From Embiotoca jacksoni (Eukaryota; Chordata; Actinopteri; Embiotocidae), in assembly GCA_022577435.1 (NCBI GenBank), contig JAKOON010000018.1, positions 7,587,656 through 7,651,655 on the forward strand: DNA of 64,000 bases, in the 5' to 3' direction. Below the pieces are notes generated by a model that was not told where the DNA came from, did not search any database, and was given only the letters and a program-made list of their open reading frames with translations. A program made the position numbers and the translations under genes. Shown here piece by piece: positions 46,651-59,749 of the stretch (positions are counted from its first letter, which is position 1; each line of letters starts with the position of its first letter).

Positions 46651-47989
46651 TAAAACACTACTTTTGATAATAGGGGTGGTATCGCTTGACTTTACATAAT
46701 CTAAATGAAAACAGTATCAATGGATCATCCTATAAGTGACGGGAGATCATCCCAGATCCCCGAACTGATCTCTGAACCTCCGAGTTCATTCACTTTGATC
46801 CTTGATCCTCCTCCGTTCTCTCCGTCTCTCTGAAAGCCCCATGAGTCTGTGAAACAGAAACACATCAAGCAGATCAAAATGAAACCCTCCAATACTGAGA
46901 GCTGCAGAGACCATAAAAGAAGCAGCGAGTATAAGGACCACATGTGTGTGGACAGATATATGTGTGTGTATATGCGGTACAAAGGTACTGTGATATAGGA
47001 TATGCCCGTGAGCACGGAGAGAAAGAGAGAGTTGGCAAACCCACTTTCCTAAAATTGCTTCCAGCTTTAAAAGTAAAGAGGAAATACCATTCTAGGAGAG
47101 AGATCGTCTGCGTCTGTGTTAAACATCATTGCCATTGTTCGTGTGTGCAGAGTTTAAGCTGAAACACCTGCTCAAAGAGGCCCTGTCAAGCTGAAAAGCT
47201 AGTTTCACTGTGTTCATCATTGAAGTTTGTCTTTCAAAAAAGATTTAGACTAGAGAGAGTTGTCATATAATGGCCTTGGTTAACCTGCCGGGCCCATTAG
47301 TGTTTAGTTCAGCTCAGGAAGGCAGAAATGTTCAACACACTGAAGCGTGCAGGCAGTTAAAGGAGAGAAATCACAAGGATTTGCTTGTGTTAAACGTGTG
47401 CTGCAGTCAGAATCTCAAATATATATGGCCTTTTTTTCAAGGCTGCTCCAACAACGGTTCTGTTTTTCCGAGATGTAGAGAAGTGGGCATGCAAACAAGC
47501 TTACATAATCCATAACTGCTGATATAGATCCTGACTGCTACTACTGCTGCACATGGAGGCTTTAAAATGCAGCCTTAACTGGGAAAGCGGAAAATACACA
47601 AACACAGCAATCTAGCTAAAATAGTATGGAAAAAAAAATCAATACCAGCATACATAAAAAGCAAATTTGAAGGAAATGATTCACAGTTTATGAGGCACAT
47701 TTTTGAGATGTTTAAGGAATTTTCCACTTTTCAAAAGAGGATAAAACATTGTTTATTGATTTAAGATGTCTGAACATGATTAAAAATGAGGTGCTCATTT
47801 CCCCTCGATGATATTCATGGTTTGTTATTTCAGCACATGCTGAGTAATTGGCAGCTCTAATCTGAACAGTTTTTAGTGCCATCCCGTAAAGATATTGCAT
47901 CATCAGTCTGAACCATAGACTGTAAAATTGGGCATAGTTTCCAGGTCTGATAAATAAGATCGATTAGAAAGTGACTTAAACTGCAATAC
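46651..47989. other. Intergenic; unique patch at 47250-47520
   Basis: 47250-47520 is repeat-free and may be regulatory. No exon supported elsewhere. Confidence 0.3.
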
Positions 47990-48310
47990 CGCTGAGTGCT
48001 GCTAGAGGTTGACTCCAAAAAGCTGCTGACTCCATAGACTCCCATTCAACCTTTCTCATCAAATACAAAGTTAGTATTTGTTTTCCAAGTTCTTGCGATG
48101 TTGTTAGTTAAAGTCACTCCTTCTTATTAGTTTTCTGGTGGTCCATCTGAAAATAATCCCGTCTTTAATGAGAAAATTAGCCCCAAAAATCTGTGTGTGT
48201 GTGGGCGGGGGGGGGGGGGGGGGGGGAGGAGGGGGGAGCATCTGACAGAACATAGTCAGATGGCTCCAAACCGCTTGAAACTAGCAAGATGGCACCAATG
48301 AAACCAAAAA
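47990..48310 (-). repeat. Interspersed repeat family A, copy 4 (inverted)
   Basis: The reverse complement aligns with the right part of copy 3 (CCATAGACTCCCATTC) and with copy 2 (CCATCTGAAAATAATCCC, read on the plus strand). A long G run lies inside it (48191-48238). Confidence 0.65.
48191..48238. repeat. GT run followed by a long G run
   Basis: TGTGTGTGTGTGGGC followed by 22 consecutive G and then AGGAGGGGGGAG. The exact G count is the sort of feature that sequencing and assembly often get wrong. Confidence 0.9.
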
Positions 48311-49499
48311 TTCATGCACAACTAAATTGAATAGTGTAACTGTACTCTTTTACGAACTAGCAAACTGGAAAAAAGGTAAAAGGAAAACCCTTTTGTCCAA
48401 CAAAGCTGTCTAGACTGCATGTCTCATGACATCTGTCTCATGACATCTGTATTTAAACATTTCTGGGCACAACCATATATATATATATACATTCCAGTAA
48501 AATCTGGGACATGTTAATTTATCCAGCTCAGCAGACTGATTGAAAAGATCCGTGGAAGCTCGGTGTTCAGAACGTGATGGCTCATCCAAAGTACAAATGC
48601 ATTTTTGTGGTGAAGCATATAGAAAGCAGCTGAAAGGCAAATCCCATTAAATAACTCCATGTAAACCAAGAATAAAAAAATAAAAAAGTCAGAAGACATT
48701 TCCTGAAAAGGGGTTTGTTGCGGATATAATCAGAAACACATGCTGTGTGTAGTGTACCATGTCTGATACCAAGTGTAGATGCATAACTATGAAACTGAGC
48801 TGAAACATTTTGATGATCGATGGATAGGCCGTGATGACTTATGATGATCACTCAGCGGAGGACATAGTTCACCCACCCACCTCGTCTTATGTATGATTCT
48901 TTGGCTCTTCATCCCTTTCTCTCTCTCCGTAGTGCACACGGTGCCCGCAGTATCTCGTCATCGGCCATTTGGGCCCAGACTGCAGCACCAGATGGATAAA
49001 ACAAGAACCTCTCAGACTGCAAAGACAAAAAAAAAAAAAAAGGGAACATTTTCTAGCTGGTGAGATAAGCAGCAGAATGTTTTTGACATATCCAACTACT
49101 TTTTTACCAACTGGGCATTTACACAACTGGCCTCATTGATCATACAGGATGTACTTTTCCATGATATTACTTAAAGATACACTTTAAAGAGCATGGTCAG
49201 TTTGTGACTCTTTGCAAGGGGAAGGAGGTTAATTACAATTTGCTGAGTTATTTATTGAATTTTATTATGAATATAATGTGTGAAATGACCTTAAACTTTA
49301 ATGATGTCTTTTGGTTATTTATGAGCAAATCTCTATACCATAACACCTGTGACTCCAGTGAGACTTAAATGTCTTCATAAATCAGCTGCAGCTATCTTAT
49401 TTTTGGCATGTTTGTGGTTCTGGGTTACATCCTATACCGGGTTATCTTATGGAAGAGAGTCCTCTGCGGTTTGAAAGTTTCTGCTCAACTTTATAAAAG
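48311..49499. other. Intergenic, nothing recognised
   Basis: No exon supported; an A run at 49026-49041 and an AT dinucleotide run at 48476-48489. Confidence 0.35.
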
Positions 49500-50235
49500 G
49501 GCAATCAAACATTTTCAAAGACTGTTCCTGTTGCATGCGAACTGATGTGCGTGGAGCCGAGGGAAGCAATGAGCTTCATGAGTAAGTATTCCAAGTTACA
49601 TTGCTTGAACAACATCAGCACCTGAGTTACACACGTTTTTGTGATTGGGGGTACGTGTACATTTGTGATTTCACCATGGATCTGAAACCTGAGCCGAGAG
49701 CCCACAGACACCCTTAAAATCCTTCAGAAAATCTTTGGCAATGAAGCAATGAGCCAGGTAAAGAGATCCAAGTGGCATTTATGTTTCAGGGGGGGGGGGG
49801 AACCATCAATGTCCAAGACTGAAAAAGGTCAGGCGCGCAACCAGGTGAGTTTTCTTCGACACGCACAGGGTTTTGGTGAATTCATCCTTACTTCATCCGT
49901 GACGTTCTGAGGCGTCTGAGGGAAAAAAAAAAAAAAAACTTGGTGCAAACATCCTGAACGGTGGCATGATGCCAGTTTTGTTCTCCAAAATGACAACACG
50001 CTTCCTCACAGCGCATTTAAAATGTGCACCCAATTGTTGCTCCCGACCACCCTCACTCACCGGATTTGGCTCCCTGCGATTTCTTTCTGTTCCCCAAAAA
50101 TTTGACACAAAATTTGGTGAGCTCACATTTCAGGTCCATGGTGAAATCACAACAATGCATGTAACACAGGTGTTCAGTGTTGCGATCCATTCGCACGCAA
50201 CACGAGCAGTCTCAGAACTTATTGATTGCCACTAG
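49500..50235 (+). mobile_element. Decayed mariner transposon, copy 2
   Basis: Transposase pieces: LKILQKIFGNEAMSQ (from 49714), QNDNTLPHSA (near 49987, around the second catalytic Asp) and HPHSPDLAPCDFFLFPKN (50048-50101, the strongly diagnostic mariner motif with the third Asp). Stops, frameshifts, a G run and an A run break the gene between these. It belongs to the same family as copy 1: the 5' flank (GAGTAAGTATTCCAAG against GAGTAAGTTACCTCG) and the 3' flank (AGCAGTCTCAGAA against AGCAGTCTGAGAT) align. Non-functional. Confidence 0.88.
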
Positions 50236-51829
50236 CTACTTGATACATGGTTCATTAATAGGCCGCATTTTGCATTTCAGAAACTATACGATAAAAGTGT
50301 ACATTGATATTATAAAAGTACGTTTTATACAGCAAATGCATAAAATTAAAAAAAAAAAAAATCTTAATTAAAATTACTTCTCTGAGAGAAGTGGCAGCAC
50401 AGCAGTTGAGACAAACCACAAAAACACGTACATTAACCGTACTTTCTGTCAGCTAGCTTTTGTATTTATAGACTGTTGGCTGTCAGATATCGAAATCCTC
50501 CCTCAGTTGTTCACGAAAGGAATATTGCTATGACGATTTACCTTGCTGCGAAAACATTCATGCTGGATAAAAGATTAAAAAAGAAGATTTTTAAAAGCTT
50601 TCAATGACCAAAGCTGGACTGTTCGGTTTGTAAACACCAAGCTAACATACAGTTCCAGTTTCTGCTCCAAGGTTTCCTCTACAAAGACCTACTGCCATGT
50701 TGCTGCAGCTCTCTTGAATGGATCTATTGCCTGATATCCTCAGCATGTCCTCCTGTTCACCCCAGGGGGCCTCTGAATAGATGACACTCCTCCCTGTCTC
50801 ATTGAGCCAGTCACTCGAATGAAGAAGTCGTTTGAGGGCAGAGATACCCTTGAGTGGCACAATTAACCTAGTGAGTCAGCTGTTATAAACAATGATACAG
50901 GGAAGGATATGAAAGCACCATTTTCTTGATTATCCTGATGAGATTGAGGCTTGATCACAGAAGACTGTCAGCAAGATGAACCAATCATCAAAACCTTAAA
51001 AGTGTGAAGTACATCTGATGTGACTGGACATTTGTCACGTTGCTTTCGTCCAATGTAAAGAGAGGCAAGGAGAAGCAGAGAGTAAGGAGGAGAGGGAGAT
51101 GAGATGGTGGCGATGGGTCGTACCCTCTCATCAGCGGTATGTTGGATATAAGTCAAAGCCAGGACACGACTGTTGACAGGACTGAGTGCCTTACACCGCT
51201 ATCCAACTCTCCCACTTAGATTTACAGCTCACTTGCCCTCGACAAACCAGCCTTGAAACACACCGAAGACTGTCAGGAGCCGAGTTTAAGTTTGTTCAGC
51301 AACGTCAATGCGGCTAGAGCGGGCAAGACCTCTCAATGAAAGACATTCTGAAAACTTGTGCTTTCAGTCCGAGGTACAGTTCACAGCACAAATTGAGCAA
51401 AATTGTAAACTGTCTCAGTTGACCTCCCTCTGAGACACAGTGTAGCATTTCCCATCCGGTGAGTGCCATGCTTGTTGAATCAAATTCTACTCAATTATTT
51501 TCTCCTATAAGTGCACCGTGACCCCGGTGAAAATATACAGTACTGCAGGGCTCGCAGGAGAGGAGGAAGATGGGACTCATTCTGACAATCTCCAGCAGAG
51601 TGTCTGGGGTTGATAACACCCATAACCCCCCAGTGTGTCCAATTTTTCAAGGTTTCACAGGGTTTGGACATAAAAAAAACACTACCCCAAGGCAATCATA
51701 CCAGCTTGATTTTTATGCCACAGTGTACACTGACTCCATTAAATCTTCATGTCCTCTCATAACTGCCATTGCTACTCAAGCAGCAGTGTATTAGGATTTT
51801 ATTGATGATGATTTGGTGTTTTCTTTCCC
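50236..51829. other. Intergenic, nothing recognised
   Basis: Unique sequence without supported exons; 51560-51680 could be regulatory. No repeats aligned. Confidence 0.3.
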
Positions 51830-52040
51830 TCTAGCTGCTTTCATGGCTTGTGCCTGCAGCAAGTGACACAAACAATAGGGGGCTAATGTCCTCTTAGAGC
51901 TCCGTTCTGCGTATTAAGATTAGGTTTTTTATTATTGCTCTCATAGGTGCACTGTCATTGTAAAAGTTTCCCCAATAATGACATGCAAGCAGCAGTGATG
52001 CCAGCAATCCAGGGTTTCATCAAGTTTGGAGTGTACCTCA
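51830..52040. promoter_or_regulatory. Candidate regulatory element, repeat-poor
   Basis: Contains ACAAACAATAGG (SOX-like), GGGGGCTAATGTCC, TTTTTTATTATTGCTC and CCCCAATAATGACATGC words in unique sequence with no frame. Confidence 0.28.
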
Positions 52041-54349
52041 GACATTTTGCCTAAAGGGGAGATAAAAAATAATTGAAGACCAACCTGTTGTTTTATGATC
52101 CATATTTGTCAGAAAAGAAACTCTGGAGGACTTTCAGCTCTGACTAATATAATATTTTCTATTGGAACGTTATAACTTTAGCTGGCTACTGGCAAACATT
52201 TTGCTGGTTCACTGGATTTAATGACTAAAGCGTAATTTTGACTTTGGCTTTGACTTTTTGACTTTTGACTTTAAAATAAAAGAAAGTTAATTTGCATCCA
52301 TCCCCTTGAAAATGCACTTCAAAAAGTTTGGTAATGTTGTCATAAAAACGAAAATGAAAAAGAACAGTTCAAATTGTTCTGCTCCCTCAAAAGTCACCAT
52401 ATTCTCTCCATCAAGTAAAGTGTCACTGTCCTTATTTTTAGTCACACAGGAGAGCAGACAAAGGTCATTCCTTCGTCACTTATCTTCCAGATTCTTCAAA
52501 AACTGCATCTCAGGATGAATCTTCCAAAAGTTGGACTTGGTGTAAAACAAAGGTGGAGCGAAAGAGACATTTTGGGTGGCGTACTGCAAAGTGAGGTGAG
52601 GGCAGTTGCTCAGGATGTCTCAACTACAGTACAATAAAATGTGTTTTTACGCAAGGTCTGCATGCAATTGAGTTGTTGATCCTTTTCTTGATTAATCGGT
52701 CCGTAAAATATTCGGAAATATTAAAAATGACACAGACACAGTTTCCCAAAGTATAGACATGTTCAAATTAAGTGTAATTAAAAGGCAATGATTGACAATG
52801 CTATCATCTGAGAAGCCGTAGCTAGTTTTTGGGATAAAAAAAAAAAACAGTGAATAATGCAATATTTAAACTAAATGGGGACATTAATAATTTGCATGTA
52901 CCAGTGGTCACAATGTTGGTCAAGTAACGTAACTTTCAATACGTACTCGTGGAAGTTATAGTTTCCACCTGCACTGTGCACGCTACAGTGCTGTTTGACA
53001 TGCAGTTTGTTTTACATGAGATATTTTCTTTTCTCAACATTAGGGTAGATTTTGCTTCAGAAATAACCTTCTATTCAAGAAATATCTGCAGCCAAGACCA
53101 GTATTTTAAATACAATATACTAATTGGCCAGTAAGATCACTCTTCTTCTTTTGCCACTGTCCTCCTCCAGGAGACGGGATAATTCAGGCCAAGACTGTAA
53201 AAGTTTAATAGCAACCTGTCTAAACCAGGTGCTTTGCCAGAGGGCATTAAGGGAATGTCGTCCCAAATTTCCACCTTGGTAAAATGAACATTTGGACGAG
53301 ACAGTGTTCATCTTCTGACACAGCAGGGTGAGGGCTCCTGTCCAAGTAGGCCATTAAATCTTCTCCAGCCTTTTTTTTATGAAAACTGTGGAATGTGCTA
53401 CTAATGACCAGCGGAGGGTAAGAAATAAGTCCTGCACTTTTTTATTCTGTTTGGAATTGTTTATACAATGTTTATCTGGTCTGATGTTAACTGCCAATGT
53501 TAGCATGTCAAGATAATTAGCTTACTACCTAAAATAAAGCTCCCTGTTAAGCTAAAGTAGTGTTACTTTGAAGGTCAGGCATTTAAACTATCTGGGGGCT
53601 CGCAGACCAGAGTTTTCTAAAAGCCCTGTTCACACTTTGATTATTTTTTTCACTGTGTGGGAGTCGGTTCTGGATTCTCCATCAGACTGCCAGCTAATGT
53701 GCAGCTCTATGGAAGCCGAGCTACAGTTTTTATCAAACCGCACAATGATGGAGGACCAATCACATCACGTCAGTGGAGCGACGGTCAAGCCCCCTTGGCT
53801 CGGTGGATAATCACATTTTTGGAGCAATAAAGTAACAGAATTTAGTTTTCCAAGAATAAGAGAGCCAACAGGTAACAGCACGGTGGTTTCCCAACACATG
53901 CAGCAGAACAAGTCTGTTAATAACATAAAAAAAAAAGTCAGCTGGAAACGAATCCACTAATGGAACTAACGTTAGATAAATTAGCTACAGTTTATAAAAG
54001 TTCAACCACCCTCAACCTCCTCCCTAATCTGACTTTATCACGTTGTATTTTATCAGGTAACGTCTGTCACATGACCTCCTCCTTCAAACTTGCGTGTAGT
54101 TTTCTCGCCTGGGTGAGACAAAACGTGTCCCATAGCAGTGGATTACCGGTTGTGTAACATCCTTTGGCGTTAAACTGGGCCTGTTAATTTATAGTTTTAC
54201 CATATAAATGTATGTCAATTAAATTCTAACAGCACAAATTATCTACTCATGTTGTGCATTTAGAGTATTTGTTCTTCCTCTTCCAGTTACATAGTACTAA
54301 AGTATTGTCTTTGATAAAACCATATAATGGGAGAAATATTCACAAAGTC
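52041..54349. other. Intergenic, nothing firmly recognised
   Basis: 52230-52275 carries a short TTGACTTT-type imperfect tandem. 53480-53560 has AGCTTA/GTTAGCATG words of family E type, too short to place. No gene. Confidence 0.3.
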
Positions 54350-54800
54350 CTGAGGCTACTTTTTCTTCCGTCCAATAGTTAAGAGAGCAGTATTCCTTAA
54401 AGCCAGGAAGTTTGGCCTTGGTTTAAGCTTGCACGTTGTTGAATGAGAAGAAAAAGCTGTACAACACTGGTTTTCCCTGAGAACCTGGGAAGTGCAGCTG
54501 ATGCCTGTGCAGACTGTGAGGGAGGATATGTTTTGAAATGACCTGTAATCCAATCCGAGCTCCTCAGGTTCCTCCCTGATGGAATTCCTTCGCCGGGCCT
54601 CTGTTGTTTTCATTTTTTGACAACACACTGAAGCACATTTCATCTCCACAGCGAGCACCCTCCTCTGCAGGATCATCCACTCCATGTTGCAGTGATGTTG
54701 CAGAGCCAGGTGCCCTCGTTCAAAGGAGAACATGCATTTCCAGTGCTGTTGTCTCCTGTGGAGAGCAAACCACAGGCCTTACAATAACAAGCCTTACCGA
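54350..54800. promoter_or_regulatory. Candidate regulatory element, repeat-poor
   Basis: GC-balanced, unique, 450 bp. Overlapping open frames on opposite strands (minus 54356-54733, plus 54604-54804) have no family resemblance, so they are not called as genes. Confidence 0.25.
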
Positions 54801-55648
54801 GTGAGCTGCGCAGGGCCAAAAGGTCCATAGCTTGGTACTCTGATTAGACTTTCATACCAACTCACAAATGAATGGAAATACAAAAGGGGCCTTGAACTTC
54901 TTATTATTGAGGTCAGCAATAAGAATGAAGGGGAAGGAGATAAGCCTTTCCAGAAGGAGAAAAAAAGCTTATATAATAGCAGTTAGCTGCAATTCAGTGT
55001 TCATGCTCTGGAAATGATTTGAATTGCAAATATTACAGTCATGCATTCACACTTTACAAATTCACCTAAAAGCTTGATTGAACAACCACTTCGTCATCAC
55101 ATCTCAGCTAGAAAGTGATACAAAGTCATCATACAGTACAAATATACGCACTGTACTATTTACTCTTCTGAGAGCGTTGGTTTATAACCTACTTACAGCT
55201 GAAAAACCTAACGTATGTCGTCATTTTCTTACATATGGAGTATGTATTATGCATAATGTGGGATAAAGCTAAAGCAACATTAATGCAGCAACCAAAAATC
55301 CAGTTAATTCACAGGTCTTTATATATATATAAACTTTATTCTCCATATATATTATGTGAACAAATTTTGGCATTCTTTTATGTGCCGGTATTGCTGCAGC
55401 AGTGCACTGGATGCTATGTTTAACTTTCAATGTCAGCATCAAATTTCTTTGGTCAAATTTTGTTCTCAAAGCATCTCTGTGGCGGTTCGGTGCCTGTCTG
55501 TTTACTCTACTGGACACAGAATAAGTTGTTCATTGATGAGGTTTTTTTTCCCTCTTTGCCCTGCAGCAGAGTCGACTGCAAAAAGTAGGGTGCACAGCTA
55601 AAGCTTCCTTCGCCTGCATGGCTCCATCTGGGCACCAAATGTGAGTGG

Positions 55649-55649
<1 letters not shown>
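54801..55649. other. Intergenic, nothing recognised
   Basis: An AT dinucleotide run at 55320-55331. 54960-55080 has AATTGCAAATATTAC-type words. No gene. Confidence 0.3.
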
Positions 55650-55713
<64 letters not shown>

Positions 55714-55716
55714 AAG
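55650..55716. repeat. (GA)n microsatellite
   Basis: About 25 pure GA units followed by GAAAGAGA variants. Confidence 0.95.
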
Positions 55717-56939
55717 TGTGCAAAGTGACCAGAGTCTCTTCCCAATGTCAGCTCTGTAACTGAGACAGATTGCAGTGGGAGGGACATGTCCCATTTCTGA
55801 GTGTGAGTAACACAGAAAGCAGATGACAGCATGATCTCAATTAAAGAGGCTGTCAGGGATAGAGCGACGGGCAGAGAGAGAGAGAAGGAGGCACAGAGCC
55901 AAAGATCCTGATGTAACACTGCACACTCAAACAAAAACAGTTGTTTCTGTTTTTTTGAAGAAACCTCAAACTGTTTGCCAGGATTTGCTTTATTTTGTTG
56001 ACTCATTTGCAAGTCATTCTCTTCTGCTGGATATTTTGCTTACTCACTGTTGACAAGGAAATTTGTATTCTTCAATTCAGTTGAGTTTCATTTACACAGC
56101 ACCAATATTTACAACAAAAGTCTTCTTCGTGCACTTTAACCCAACAATTCCGCAATTCCCACATTTGCAAACATGCACAGTAGGACAGTTCTTCTTGCTT
56201 GTTTCGTAGGGAAATGTACACTCTACCAATATTGTAGTTCCACTCTACAAAAGAGACTAACATTTAAACTCTTTCCAACTTAAATCTTGAAAGTAATTTC
56301 ATACCTCTATACTGTTATAATATTCAGCATTTTGGATGCTGTTCTGTTTATATTCGACATGGAAGTTCGTAGCTGGCAAATTCAGTTCTTTTTAAGTGAA
56401 TGCTAATTAGCTTCACTTGCTATCAATCGTGCTAGTTTAGTGACCTCGGCTCAATCCAATCAAGGCTGCTCTTGTTTCACTGTTAATGACATCAGTTGAG
56501 ACTTTAATATTGGATTGTGCAATATTGGCTGCTTAAAAATAGTATGCATACAGACCAAAGTAGATGATATGAACTTAATGAGTAATGTTTGTGTTCTGTT
56601 GTTGGTGATTGTGCATGTGTATGTTTTGACGTGTGAACACATGTTGAAAGTATTGCCGAACCATGTTATTGATTTTAAGATGGGTTACATATATTTTTTA
56701 TTTCCTCCCCATTTTTTTTTTTTATCATACTGTGTAACGCTACATTGTGCGGATTAGATTTTGTTTTCATATTTGATCATTAGAAAAAAGTAACTCTGTG
56801 AAGATGAGTTTACACTTTAAACGTTGATAGAGAAAACTCACATTTAAGAACTACTGTACAGTTTCAGTCCAGAATATCTCCAACAGTCTCCACATTGCGT
56901 GTGCATGTTTCTGAGTTCATGACATTTTGTATCACTGGC
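55717..56939. other. Intergenic, nothing recognised
   Basis: Contains the palindrome GGGACATGTCCC at 55781-55792 and otherwise A+T-rich sequence without exons. Confidence 0.35.
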
Positions 56940-57440
56940 ACCAGTGTGTCCCTGCAGCACCGGCCGAGTGATTACGCTGCTCCCACTTGGAACATCCACC
57001 CTGCAGCTGGCTAAAATGCTCAACCGCCACCCACACGAATCGCAAACGACCCAATCAGATAATCCAACTCCACCTGGCTGTCCAAACGACCGGCTGAGCT
57101 GCCGGGATGCTTATTAGCCATTGATTACAGCTGGCCCAGATTGCCTATCATAGCTTTAGAAAGGGCTTCAAGCACCCATGTGCTGTGAGTCCATACTGGG
57201 TCAAATGGATAATATTGCAGATAGCAGTGTGCATGATTGATCGTAAGATAGCGAGCTGGTGCCGGCAGCTGTTTGGCTCGGCAGCAGGCCACCAGTGGAG
57301 GATGACACTGACTGGATTCATTACGAAACAAAATGGGAGCGATTGAGCATTGTTTGCTTTTGTAATGGGGATTAATGATGATGATGAACTCAGCGAGCTT
57401 TACGAGTCTGTCAAGTCTGCACACAGCAGACTTACGTACA
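56940..57440. promoter_or_regulatory. Candidate regulatory element, longest unique patch
   Basis: 500 bp of balanced, repeat-free sequence. Words include CCGAGTGATTACGC, CCCAATCAGATAATCC, GCTTATTAGCCATTGATTACAG (57110-57131), GCATGATTGATCG, and GGATTCATTACG followed by TTTTGTAATGGGGATTAATG. A CCACCAGTGGAGG at about 57289 is weakly CTCF-like. No splice-bounded frame. Alongside 28860-29060 this is the stretch most like a developmental enhancer. Confidence 0.35.
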
Positions 57441-58612
57441 ATATAGTCACATGACCTCACAAATTGGTGGAGAGGAGCCACCTATTGATAACAAGAGCCA
57501 TTCCTGTATTCGTTAGAAGGCAAGAAACCAAAGAATAAGTGTTAGATTGTAAACCTGCTGAGGATCTTGCTAGAAGAACATGAAGTCAATCAACCACCTC
57601 TACAAACTGATGGTAGTATCATGTAACATATTCTTCTTTACATTGTTGTATCGCTCATGCTTTTCTGTAAGGAGATAAACAAATGACGAAGTCAAGCAAA
57701 CTTTCCTTCCAACCACCTTCTAACTTTGCACTGTTTAATACATAGATAATGTAATATTTGCAGATATCTTCCGCTGCCCGCTTCAGACGAGTCTGACCTT
57801 TGAAATGAATATATCTTCTTATCATGAACACACTTTTGGTAGATTTGTTTGCTGCCACGCAGAATACCAACAGCCTGCGCTCCCTTTGGCTGAATTTATT
57901 TGCGGTGGCATTTTGATGTGGCCTGCTCCCCGCCGGGAGCTGCTCATCAGGGCCGGCTCATCATCCACAGGGGAAGAGAGAGCTATAACCCCCGAACGGA
58001 GGATAAAAAGTCTGCTCTCCCTCCCACCTGTGGTCAGCATTCCTCACCTAATCCACAAACCTGTCTGGAGTTACCTAATGAAAAATTTACAGTGTGAAAT
58101 TTAGTGTCTGTCTGTGTGTAAACACACGGTTCAGCCTGACACCATCAGCTCTTCTATTTGCCCTTCAAAAACAACCCTGTTATGCACCCAGATCTACTCT
58201 AACAAAAAGATGTTGATACCGTTTTTGGAGTCTGTGTTGTTGCTGTGACATTAGAGATATTTCATCTTCAAAGTTTCCCCTGAGGTTTCTGTTGATCAAC
58301 TCTCTTAAACTTTAAGATGTGATCCTACACTGCTTGATCAGTCAAACTGTGTCACACTAGCTGGATCTGGGTTATGAGAAAAGGCCAACATACAGTCAGC
58401 GGATGTGACCTGTTACATCCTCCATGCGGGGATCCGACGGTGATTCAACACACATATAAGCACACTGAACATCATCCTCACACCAGTTGGCAGTTTGGTT
58501 TATGAGTCAGGGTCAAAAGCAGCAGGTAAACTTCCCGTCACGTGTGTGTGGGGGGCAACGGGGCTGCCAGGAAATGACATGTCTAGTTAGTGATGCTGCC
58601 AGGTTGTTCTCA
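57441..58612. other. Intergenic; GC-rich unique patch 57800-58060
   Basis: 57800-58060 is GC-rich with open frames on both strands in conflict, and may be regulatory. No exon supported. Confidence 0.3.
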
Positions 58613-58637
58613 GCGCACGCTCGCACGCACACGCGCG

Positions 58638-58676
<39 letters not shown>

Positions 58677-58686
58677 ACACACACTC
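58613..58686. repeat. CG/CA purine-pyrimidine repeat
   Basis: GCACGC and CGCGCACGC units grade into pure CA units: an alternating purine-pyrimidine tract able to adopt Z-DNA. Confidence 0.9.
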
Positions 58687-59749
58687 ACAAAAAAAACACC
58701 GTTCAGTTTGTTTATACATGTACCTTTGACACTGTGATATTTCTATTCCTGTAGCCTATGTTTCCAGACTTCAGTTCCTATTTTGTGAACCTTCATCATT
58801 TTTAAGAGACAGGATTTTTTTTTTTTTACTTTGAGTCCACAGTCCCTTAACTTCAGAAAAAAATGTGAAAGATGAGAACTAAAATATTTTCTGTTATTTC
58901 TGTGTTTATTATCACTGGAAGTTATAGTAGTTATAATTAGAAATTTTCTCCCCCACAACTTTTTGTCATTATTTGTCAATTACTGCAATTTCACTGCAAA
59001 AATGTCACACAAAACTCCACAAATTTCATTGCAATTGTTCATAATAGCGTCTGCCAAATCAAGGATTTTTAATTACAACAATCACAAAAAAATGGACTGA
59101 CTGGCTGCTAACGTTTAGCAGGTTTAAAGGTTTCCGTCTTCCCCATAAGCATGTTAGCGGTGCTAACACTGGCTACTTAGCACAAAATACAAAGTAGAGC
59201 AGAGGGGAATGTCATTATTTTTGCAGGTATTTATACAGATTATTATACAAAGATGGATAGCTAGAAATTGCCCCTGAAGTGTGTGGCCTTCTGCACATGT
59301 GCATTAATGCTTCACCTATAACCGTGTACCTCGGTCAATGTAGTATTCACCTCTCTAGAACTCCCTGCTATATTAAATTGCACCACTTTAGCTTCAATGC
59401 TAACATTACAAGAGGAATGTTTCAGAGACTCAATTGTTTTTATTGTTTTTGTATCTGGCCAATATTTTGGTCTGGTCTCAACATGAGGCGAGTTTGTTAT
59501 TGTACCCTCATTTTTAGCAATGGTCAGCAACAATTTACTGCACATACATAGGTAAGTGCAGTTCAGGTCAAAGTTCAATAAATTTAAACTTTAAGTGCAC
59601 CTCACTCTGTTCCTCCTGCAGACACCCAGTCGTCACAAACACACCACGCACACAATAATGCACAATAATTCATGCGATTATCAGAAGATTATATGCTGGG
59701 ATGATGACAGTAAAATAACTAAAGCTGTTCTGACAGAAAATACTGTAGT
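58687..59749. other. Intergenic, possible family E trace
   Basis: 59100-59190 has CTAACGTTTAGCAGG and GCATGTTAGCGGTGCTAAC phrases typical of family E-like repeats. No gene. Confidence 0.3.

Noticed and set aside
53568..53810. 80-codon frame
   Set aside because: No family resemblance or splice context.
55507..56012. Leu-Ser frames on the minus strand
   Set aside because: GA microsatellite read in antisense.
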